Positions 58,377 to 64,000 of a stretch of DNA of 64,000 nt are shown here, in pieces. This DNA comes from Polyangium sp. 15x6 (GTDB lineage Bacteria > Myxococcota_A > Polyangia > Polyangiales > Polyangiaceae). Below the pieces are notes generated by a model, which saw only the letters and a list, made by a program, of their open reading frames with translations, made no database searches and was not told the DNA's origin. The stretch covers positions 18,817-82,816 of the forward strand of contig NZ_JASBQE010000053.1 of the NCBI RefSeq assembly GCF_029960785.1, in the 5' to 3' direction. Every line of letters begins with the position of its first letter. The first letter of the stretch is position 1. The translations under genes were made by a program, and so were the position numbers.

Positions 58377-60653
58377 TCAGAAGTCGACGCGCGCGCCCGC
58401 TTGCAGCCAGCGCGGAGCGCCGGGACGGGCGCCATAAGGACGGCGGGAGGCGATGTAGGCGTTGTCGAGCAGGTTCCGTCCGAGCGCGTAGATCGTCAGC
58501 CATTTCAGGGGACGGACGTTCACGGAGGCGTCGAGGAGGAAATAATCGTCCGTCGCCGTGCCCTGTGCGGGTTCGCCCTGCGCGGCGAGCTCCCGCATGC
58601 GGCTCGTGTACGTGCAGCCCACGTTCACGCCCCAGCGCGGCGTCTCGACGCCGATCGACGCCGCGACCTGGTGCTTCGGGACGTATGGCAGCTCGTCGCC
58701 CGCCTCGACGTTGCCGAAGATGGGATCGGACGATTGAAAGGTGTTCGTGAACCGCGCGTCCGTGTAGGTCCAGCTCAATCGGCCGGGGAGCGCGAGGTTT
58801 TCGCGCAGCTTGATCTCGCTCTCGGCATACGCCTCGAAGCCGAGCACGCGCGCCTTTCCGCCGTCGGTCTGCTGATCGAGGTTCTCCTGCACGCAGCCCG
58901 AGGAGAACGAGCACAGGTTCGTGAGGTTCTTGTAATCGCTGTAGAAGCCGATGATCTCGGCGCGCACGCGCTTTGGCGACCAGCGCACGCCGGCCTCGTA
59001 GTTCCAGCTCTTCTCGGGCCGGACGAGGTCATTTTGCCCCGGCGGGACGGGGGAGAAGCCCTGATGCACGCCGAAGAGAAGTCCGAAATCGCGCGGCAAT
59101 GCGAGGAAGAGGCCGGCGCCGGGAAGGACGACCTGCTGGATGGTCAGGTTTTCCTCGCCCGTGAGGTGATTCTCGAGCACGCTGCGGATCGATTCGAGCC
59201 GGGCGCCGGCCGTGAGCGTGAGCGGGCCCCAGGTCGCGGCGTCGGTCGCGTACATCGAGAGGGCGTGGGTGTACGCGTCGTTGTCGGCGGTCGTCTCCGT
59301 GGGGCGCCCCTCGGGGATCGGGTTCTTGCCCTCGATCAAGAAGCCGTCCTGGGTATGCAGGCGGCGGATCGAGTCGTAATGGAGGCGGACACCATACTCG
59401 ATCCGGTGAGAAATCGGGCCCGTCTTGGGGCGCCACGACACGGTGGACTGGAGGCCTTGCGAGACGAACGTCCGGTCGTTCGGCCCGATCATGAGCGTCT
59501 CGTCGTCCGTGCTCGGGGAGATGGCGCCCGTGAGGACGCCGTAGTAGAGGGCATTACGCGGATCGGCGGGGTTCGAAAGGACGTCGGCGACCGAGGTGCC
59601 GCGGAAGCCATTCACCTTGCGCCAGGCCCGATGCATATCGTGGCGATACGCGGTCGTCGTGACCTCCAGGTTCGGGCGGAAGCGCGCGCGGTGCGTGAGC
59701 TGGAATTGCGTGCGGTTCCATTCCATGCGATCGAGCCGGCTCGCCCCGTAACGGCGATACGGCGTCGCCCGGAAATCCGCGTCGGTGAGGCCCAGGTACG
59801 TCTCGTTCGAGATTTCGTTCTGATAGCCCACCTTGAACTCGAGCTCGTTCACCACGGAGCCCACGGGATCGAAGGTGTATCGTCCCTTCATCATGACGTC
59901 GGTCCGGGCAAACCCGGTGTCGCCGCCCCCGTCGAGCTCCTTGAACCCATTGTTCGCGACGTGCACGGCTTCGAGGAGGACGCCGTACTTCTCGTCGGCG
60001 AGCCCTTGTCGCGCGTGCACCTTGCGGGACATGTACTGGCCGAACGAGACGTCGAGCATGCCGCGGCGCTCGGAGGGGATGGCGGCCGTGGTCATGTCGA
60101 TGGCGCCGCCGACGGTATGCGGGCCATAACTGATCGCCGAGGGGCCCTTCACCACGCGCACCGCATCCATGCGTCCGATGAGCGGGAAGTAATACGCGGC
60201 GGGCGCCGAGTAGGGCGCCGGCCCGAGGAGGATGCCGTCCTCCATGATCGTCACCTTTTTGCTTCGATCGGAGACGGCGCCACGAATACCGATGTTCGGG
60301 CGCAAGCCGAAGCCATCCTCCTCGCGGACGTAGATGCCGGGGACGCCGAGCAGGATCTTGTGGGGATCGTCGTACTTGAAGCGCTGGAGCTGCTTCGTCG
60401 TCACCACGTGCGCCGAGCCGCTCGTCTGCTGGAGACGCGTGCCGACGACCGAGATCTCGATGGGGGGAGGTGGTTCGGCGCTCTTCGCATTCGGATCCTC
60501 GGCCGCCGCGTCCGGCGGCGAACCCTCGGGCGGCGGGGCGGCCTCGGGCGGCGGAGGCGGCGGCTCGCCTTGGGTCTGGGCGAATGCCGCGGGCGAGAAC
60601 GAGAGCAAAAGGAGCGCGGGGAGCGTCGAGCGTCGAATCAGGGGCGATGCCAT
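58377..60653 (-). CDS. TonB-dependent outer membrane receptor, FecA-like
   Basis: 758 aa. Signal peptide (LPALLLLSFSPAAFA), a Pro-rich periplasmic segment (about 28-65), the plug domain with VVGTRLQQTSGSAHVVTTKQ, LLGVPGIYVREEDG, IGIRGAVSDRSKKVTIMEDG and a Gly-Pro-Tyr stretch, and a beta barrel ending in GARVDF with C-terminal Phe. The FecA/iron-citrate-type order and its position next to an imelysin-like protein suggest a metal-chelate receptor. Its start overlaps the HTTM gene stop by 16 bases, so three proteins are co-translated. Confidence 0.88.
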   Translation of the reverse strand: MASPLIRRSTLPALLLLSFSPAAFAQTQGEPPPPPPEAAPPPEGSPPDAAAEDPNAKSAEPPPPIEISVVGTRLQQTSGSAHVVTTKQLQRFKYDDPHKILLGVPGIYVREEDGFGLRPNIGIRGAVSDRSKKVTIMEDGILLGPAPYSAPAAYYFPLIGRMDAVRVVKGPSAISYGPHTVGGAIDMTTAAIPSERRGMLDVSFGQYMSRKVHARQGLADEKYGVLLEAVHVANNGFKELDGGGDTGFARTDVMMKGRYTFDPVGSVVNELEFKVGYQNEISNETYLGLTDADFRATPYRRYGASRLDRMEWNRTQFQLTHRARFRPNLEVTTTAYRHDMHRAWRKVNGFRGTSVADVLSNPADPRNALYYGVLTGAISPSTDDETLMIGPNDRTFVSQGLQSTVSWRPKTGPISHRIEYGVRLHYDSIRRLHTQDGFLIEGKNPIPEGRPTETTADNDAYTHALSMYATDAATWGPLTLTAGARLESIRSVLENHLTGEENLTIQQVVLPGAGLFLALPRDFGLLFGVHQGFSPVPPGQNDLVRPEKSWNYEAGVRWSPKRVRAEIIGFYSDYKNLTNLCSFSSGCVQENLDQQTDGGKARVLGFEAYAESEIKLRENLALPGRLSWTYTDARFTNTFQSSDPIFGNVEAGDELPYVPKHQVAASIGVETPRWGVNVGCTYTSRMRELAAQGEPAQGTATDDYFLLDASVNVRPLKWLTIYALGRNLLDNAYIASRRPYGARPGAPRWLQAGARVDF

Positions 60654-62062
60654 GCCAGGGACTCGAGGTGAATGGGAGGTGCCGTGGGGACGGGCCGGAT
60701 CCAGGTGGCCTTGGCGAGCCCGTCGGAGATGGACGCGAGATCGACCGTCGGATCGATGAGCAGGTCCGCCGGACGGCCATTGAGGGACACGGGGGCGTGC
60801 GCCCGGACGATCGGGCGCACGCCTTCGCGTGCCTCGAAATCACGAGCGATCTGGTGCGCGAGGCGCAGGATGAGGTCGGGCTGCGTGGAGAAATCGCGCT
60901 CCTGGCGGCCGTTCAGGTACTTGCGCGGGGGGACCTCCTGGGTGCGGCCGGTCCGTGGGTCCGTCACGAGATACGTGACGCTCCCGTTTTTCTCGCGGAG
61001 CATGACACGCCAGGAAAAACGGAATCCCTGCTCGTGCCAGAGGACGTTGCCCCCATAGAGGTGCGTCCGGAGGGGCCAGAGGAGCTGGAAGGCGCAATAA
61101 CACGCAGCCACCGCGACGCGCGCGCCGAAGAGCCGGGGGAGGGGCGCGGCGGCGGGCGCGGGCAGGGCAGGGGCGGGCGCGGGGGCGCGGCGGCGGAGGA
61201 AATGGCCGAGGTTCCGTGGCCAGCCCGGCGAGAAAAACACGAGCGCCGCGACGACCATGATCGCCGGGAACATGCCGATCGGAAAGAGAAACTTCGTGGC
61301 CGCGTGAAAGAGGAGGACGACGGCATATGCGGCGACGCGGGTCCTCGGTATCAGCAGAAAGGCCACGACGGTGAGGTCGAAGAGGCAGCCGGCCCAGCTC
61401 ATGGCGAAGGCGACCCAGCGTTCGCCGAGCAGCGGGCCGACGATCGGCAGATACGTGCGCGACGAGAGCCAGATGTTGAGCGGCTGCGCGTGGAGGAGCC
61501 AATCGCTGTTGACCTTCGCGAGGCCCGCGAAGAAGTAGACGGCGCCGACCTGGACGCGGAGCAGATACGTGCACCACGCCGGCAAGGTCGCGGTCCTTTG
61601 CCTGGGGAAGAGCCACGCGTCCACCGAATACGCGCGGTGGAGGGGCATGAAGGAGAGGAGGAGCGCGAGCAGGCTGACGAGGTAGTAATGGTTGAGGTAA
61701 TTCGTGACGTCGAGGAGCTGGACGTAGGTGAAGCCGAGGAGGAAGAGGACGATCGCGGCGCGATAAAGGAAGCCTACCGCCACGCACGCGCTCACCACGG
61801 CGAGCGCCACGAAGAGCGCGTGTATACCCCGCGCGGAGAGCGGCGCGAGCCAGTCGAAACCCCAGTAGGACAGGAAAAACCGGGGTTTTACGAAGAGCTC
61901 GTCCACCCAGCCATACGCGAGGAAGCGGAGCGCGCTCACGCAGCCGAGGACACCGAAGCAACATCGGAACGCGGCGAGCGCCGCGGCATCCTCGGGGCGG
62001 AGGAGGAGGGACGCGAGCCGCGCGAGGCGGCCCGGGGGGACCGCTTCGGCTCGTTCAGTCAT
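60638..62062 (-). CDS. HTTM / vitamin-K-dependent gamma-carboxylase-like membrane protein
   Basis: 474 aa. Several hydrophobic helices in the first 300 residues (AAFRCCFGVLGCVSALRFL, LVSLLALLLSFMPLHRAYS, VGAVYFFAGLAKVNSDWLL, FLFPIGMFPAIMVVAALVFF) followed by a soluble tail. The HTTM family pattern includes the loop GAVYFFAGLAKVNSDW and the WHEQGFRFSWRVML region. Bacterial HTTM proteins have no established reaction, although they share the fold of vertebrate gamma-carboxylase. In this operon it lies between an imelysin-like lipoprotein and a TonB receptor, each overlapping it. A role in metal transport or in modifying the lipoprotein is possible. Confidence 0.8.
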   Translation of the reverse strand: MTERAEAVPPGRLARLASLLLRPEDAAALAAFRCCFGVLGCVSALRFLAYGWVDELFVKPRFFLSYWGFDWLAPLSARGIHALFVALAVVSACVAVGFLYRAAIVLFLLGFTYVQLLDVTNYLNHYYLVSLLALLLSFMPLHRAYSVDAWLFPRQRTATLPAWCTYLLRVQVGAVYFFAGLAKVNSDWLLHAQPLNIWLSSRTYLPIVGPLLGERWVAFAMSWAGCLFDLTVVAFLLIPRTRVAAYAVVLLFHAATKFLFPIGMFPAIMVVAALVFFSPGWPRNLGHFLRRRAPAPAPALPAPAAAPLPRLFGARVAVAACYCAFQLLWPLRTHLYGGNVLWHEQGFRFSWRVMLREKNGSVTYLVTDPRTGRTQEVPPRKYLNGRQERDFSTQPDLILRLAHQIARDFEAREGVRPIVRAHAPVSLNGRPADLLIDPTVDLASISDGLAKATWIRPVPTAPPIHLESLAWHRP

Positions 62063-63374
62063 TGTCCCCTTCCACGGCCTGCGGGAGCTCGAGATCGAGC
62101 ACCGTGACGAACTCGGTCTTGAGGCTGTCCGTGATTCGCTTCACGGCCGCGTGGAGCTTCGTCACGCTCTCGGGATCCTGCGTGATCGCCTCGGCGAGAT
62201 CGTCGGTCGAGACGGCGTCCGCCGCGGCGATCGCCGCATTCACGTCGGCGCTCATTTTCTCGGCGAGCGCGGTCGCGCCGAGCGCGACGAGCACGTCGTC
62301 GAAGCCCACGCCCTCGCCGTCCTTGCAGCCGCTCATCAGCATACGGAAGCCGATCAGGTTGTTTCGCACGTGGGGCCGCGATCGGCGGGCGAAGTGGGAT
62401 TCCACGGCCTCCGGGCAGGTCGCGTTGGCGCAATCCAGGATGCCGAGGGGGCGCGCGAGCTTCAGGTCCTTCACGTGCGACTCGACATGGAACATCGCGT
62501 CGCTCACCGCATTGAGGGCCATCTGCTCCGTCGTGTAGACCGAGCCGCTCTTGCCCGGGTCCCTGAGCTGCGTGGCGAAATCTCCCTCGCCCGGGCGCCA
62601 GGCGCCGAGGAGCTTGCCGGCCATCGCGGCGATGCCCGTCGAGACGGACGACGCGTACGCGGCCTTTCGCGAGGCGAGCTCGTCTGCGCCGAGGGCGGCC
62701 CACGAGCCGTTGGCGTTGATGCTCGTCGCGGGGCTGCAGGCGTTGTCCGTGCCCGTGTAGAAGAGGAGGTATTCGGCCGCGGCGAGGCCGCGCATGTTGA
62801 TGAGCGCGGTGGTGCCGAAATCGGGCGCCTCGTACGCCTTCGAAACGATGTTTTGCTCGACGAGGCAGCGGCTCACGAGCGGCCAGGAGTAAATGGTGTC
62901 GCGCAGGCCCTGGCCGCCGGGCGTGTTCGTGGGGCCGCCGGGGCCGAACTGGAAGGGCTCGGCGCGTTGCCAGAGGTCGATGGTCTTGACCCACGCGGCC
63001 TGCGCCTCGGCGCGGCCCGCGGGGTCGGTTTTCGCGTCGGCGGCCGCCGTGGCGAGCTCCTCTGCGGCTTTCTGCAATGCGTCGAGGAGCTCGAGGTTGC
63101 ACGTGGCAATGGCGTCGAGCAGCGTCGCGCGGGTCACGGTGCCCATTCCGCCCGTCGGATCACCGCTGCTGCCGCTGGTCGAGGATGAGGCGGACGTGGA
63201 GCCAGCATTCGACTCCGGCGGGGGGCGACCCGTCGAGTAAAATGCGATTCGCTCGCAGCCTGCGACGAGGCCGACGGCGAAAATACCCCCGAGGAGCGCG
63301 CGCGCGACGCTCCTGCCCTGCAACCACCTCCTGGGAGGCGGAGCGCTCCCCTGCGATTCGTTGTGCATGGACAT
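62055..63374 (-). CDS. Imelysin-like (M75) lipoprotein without the family His
   Basis: 439 aa. Lipobox VAGC40, a Ser/Thr-rich linker, then an all-helical imelysin domain (about 75-430) with WVKTIDLWQRAEPFQFG and ALINMRGLAAAEYLLFYTG. The hallmark GxHxxE reads GLAAAE (196-201) here, so the family His is Ala and only E201 is kept. Imelysins are periplasmic proteins of iron-regulated operons (IrpA, EfeO relatives), probably metal or haem binding. The start at MSMHNES follows GGAAGG; an internal ATG two codons on is possible. First gene of the operon with the HTTM and TonB genes; a TGAAA-N5-TTTCA dyad lies 64 bases upstream. Confidence 0.82.
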   Translation of the reverse strand: MSMHNESQGSAPPPRRWLQGRSVARALLGGIFAVGLVAGCERIAFYSTGRPPPESNAGSTSASSSTSGSSGDPTGGMGTVTRATLLDAIATCNLELLDALQKAAEELATAAADAKTDPAGRAEAQAAWVKTIDLWQRAEPFQFGPGGPTNTPGGQGLRDTIYSWPLVSRCLVEQNIVSKAYEAPDFGTTALINMRGLAAAEYLLFYTGTDNACSPATSINANGSWAALGADELASRKAAYASSVSTGIAAMAGKLLGAWRPGEGDFATQLRDPGKSGSVYTTEQMALNAVSDAMFHVESHVKDLKLARPLGILDCANATCPEAVESHFARRSRPHVRNNLIGFRMLMSGCKDGEGVGFDDVLVALGATALAEKMSADVNAAIAAADAVSTDDLAEAITQDPESVTKLHAAVKRITDSLKTEFVTVLDLELPQAVEGDND

Positions 63375-63437
63375 CCTCTTCACCTTCCCAAGCTTGGTCT
63401 CGAGCAGGAAGGCGGATGCTAGCACGCTTGTCGAAGT

Positions 63438-63452
63438 TGAAAACTACTTTCA
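63438..63452. promoter_or_regulatory. Fur-like dyad, site 1 (imelysin promoter)
   Basis: TGAAAACTACTTTCA, five-base arms that extend to ten with one mismatch (63433-63457). It matches the 7-1-7 Fur pattern TGATAAT-N-ATTATCA in about 10 of 14 positions. It is repeated with the same core at 63663-63677. Lies 64 bases before the imelysin-like start. Confidence 0.5.
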
Positions 63453-63510
63453 AGTTCTCACCGAAACGAGGCGACCTTCTTGGACGGAGTCCGTGGGAGT
63501 CGGTTCGTTG

Positions 63511-63544
63511 GAGCACCAATTGTATGTGAATTGGCGCTCTTTTT
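63511..63544 (+). terminator. Intrinsic terminator without an upstream gene
   Basis: GAGC-A-CCAATT, loop GTATGTG, AATTGG-C-GCTC, followed at once by TTTTT on the plus strand. This is the most canonical rho-independent terminator seen in the window, yet no plus-strand gene precedes it. It suggests a short transcript from near 63440 or an attenuator. Confidence 0.7.
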
Positions 63545-63622
63545 AGTTCGTTGCTGCTCCAAGGATCTGTGAAACAGCTCGCATTGCCGCGGAAAGCGCG
63601 GCGAGCGGGATGCGATTTGCGG

Positions 63623-63651
63623 TTGACATGATGCAGACGCTGAACTACCCA
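63623..63651 (+). promoter_or_regulatory. Possible promoter for the right-end lipoprotein
   Basis: Perfect TTGACA at 63623-63628, 17 bases, then TACCCA at 63646-63651, a poor -10. The Fur-like site 2 would overlap the start of transcription. Weak inference. Confidence 0.3.
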
Positions 63652-63662
63652 ACTTTCGTTGT

Positions 63663-63677
63663 TGAAAATGTCTTTCA
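63663..63677. promoter_or_regulatory. Fur-like dyad, site 2 (lipoprotein promoter)
   Basis: TGAAAATGTCTTTCA, same outer bases as site 1 (TGAAA-N5-TTTCA); the shared stretch is wider, with GTTGAAAA and CTTTCA in both and differing middle bases. Located 80 bases upstream of the plus-strand lipoprotein. Two matched sites in one divergent region make a common regulator likely. Confidence 0.5.
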
Positions 63678-63756
63678 TTTTCCTTTTCAGGTCGGCCGTG
63701 AGGTTGCTGGGCGCGACACCGGACACGGCCGAAAGGAACGTAAGGAGGATCTTCGA

Positions 63757-64000
63757 ATGAACGCGAATACGGGAGCCATCCGCCGCGCGTGGGCGCAAAA
63801 CACGTACCTCGTTCCCCTCTCGGGCTGCCTGCTTCTCGGCGCGCTCGCGATCGGCTGCGGGGACGACGGCCCGACCAATACGAGCGGCTCGGGAGGCCAA
63901 GGCGCGACGGGCGGCACGGGCGGCACGGGCGGCACGGGCGGCGTCGGTGGCACGGGCGGCGTCGGCGGCACGGGCGGCACGGGCGGCACGGGCGGCACGG
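63757..64000 (+). CDS. Gly/Thr-repeat lipoprotein (3' end outside window)
   Basis: 81 codons seen. AAGGAGG precedes the ATG by eight bases. The signal peptide (SGCLLLGALAIGC) carries a lipobox (AIGC), then comes a Gly-Gly-Thr/Val repeat encoded by nine-base units (ggcacgggc and variants) that runs to the edge. Such linkers tether a surface domain, which lies beyond this window. The nearby Fur-like dyad suggests iron regulation and a possible role with the imelysin operon. Confidence 0.85.
   Translation, partial: MNANTGAIRRAWAQNTYLVPLSGCLLLGALAIGCGDDGPTNTSGSGGQGATGGTGGTGGTGGVGGTGGVGGTGGTGGTGGT
63907..64000 (+). repeat. Nine-base coding minisatellite (Gly-Thr-Gly linker)
   Basis: Successive units ggcacgggc and ggcgtcggt/ggcggc variants within the lipoprotein gene continue to the window edge; such arrays change length easily by slippage. 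Similar Gly/Thr/Ser tracts occur at 14321-14400 in another lipoprotein. Confidence 0.75.

Noticed and set aside
63361..63546. Small plus-strand open frame (about 61 codons) before the terminator
   Set aside because: It starts inside the imelysin-like coding region, has no ribosome-binding site and its translation shows no family; the region is better explained as promoter plus terminator.

Overview
The window looks like a high-GC, gene-dense stretch of a myxobacterial chromosome, most likely from the Sorangium/Polyangium side of the group. The evidence is family-level: a soluble MCP-CheW-CheA-CheY cluster, Hanks-type kinase signalling, many glycine- and cysteine-rich lipoproteins, DUF1592/DUF1552 proteins, and an Alternative Complex III operon fused to a caa3-type oxidase. 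I saw no rRNA, tRNA, transposase or CRISPR array.

Layout. (1) 1-4205, minus strand: cheY-cheA-cheW-mcp with overlapping genes, the MCP running off the left edge; a response-regulator/histidine-kinase hybrid (4399-5865) diverges from it. (2) 5866-12525: an accessory block bracketed by two inverted copies of a ~320 bp palindromic repeat element (5878-6203 and 12201-12519). Inside are a coiled-coil protein whose stop codon lies in a 42 bp tandem array, a protoglobin, a two-gene AAA ATPase plus TOPRIM-like cassette flanked by a perfect 38 bp direct repeat (8073-8110 and 9826-9863), and a membrane protein with a GAF region and a decayed sigma-54-activator ATPase domain. The right 38 bp repeat is exactly the last 11 codons and stop of that membrane-protein gene, so the cassette looks inserted at the gene's 3' end. 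(3) 12526-20189: an SDR oxidoreductase, a kinase-TPR-lipoprotein operon, a PAS-STAS regulator and lipoproteins. (4) 20179-26924: an outer-membrane-like protein, the DUF1592/DUF1552 pair, and an L,D-transpeptidase coupled to a DsbA-like protein. (5) 26981-38850: glucan phosphorylase, an MFS transporter, a PI-PLC-like lipoprotein, two tandem XRE regulators, a transglutaminase-like protein with a coupled partner, an AcpH-like protein, a cysteine-rich lipoprotein and 6-phosphogluconate dehydrogenase.

(6) 39055-51443, plus strand: actA-B-C-D-E-F, a small membrane protein, sco, coxB (with a fused cytochrome c), coxA (A2-type YSHPAVY), coxC and coxD. The genes are nearly all overlapping or only a few bases apart. 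Together they predict a quinol to ACIII to caa3 oxidase to O2 chain with its own copper chaperone. (7) 51454-58315: Bpt N-end-rule transferase, an M61-like protein lacking HExxH, a FabZ-like hotdog protein lacking the catalytic His, three tandem cysteine-rich exported paralogues and an orphan DNA methyltransferase. (8) 58377-63374, minus strand: imelysin-like lipoprotein, HTTM membrane protein and TonB-dependent receptor with overlapping ends, a predicted metal-uptake operon. The comparatively AT-rich region before it carries two matching dyads (TGAAA-N5-TTTCA), one for each divergent promoter, and a plus-strand intrinsic terminator with no known gene in front of it, which suggests a regulated small RNA. 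A Gly-Thr-repeat lipoprotein runs off the right edge.

The strongest candidates for something undescribed are the ATPase/TOPRIM-like cassette with its direct repeats, the composite palindromic element family, and the dyad/terminator arrangement next to the imelysin operon.
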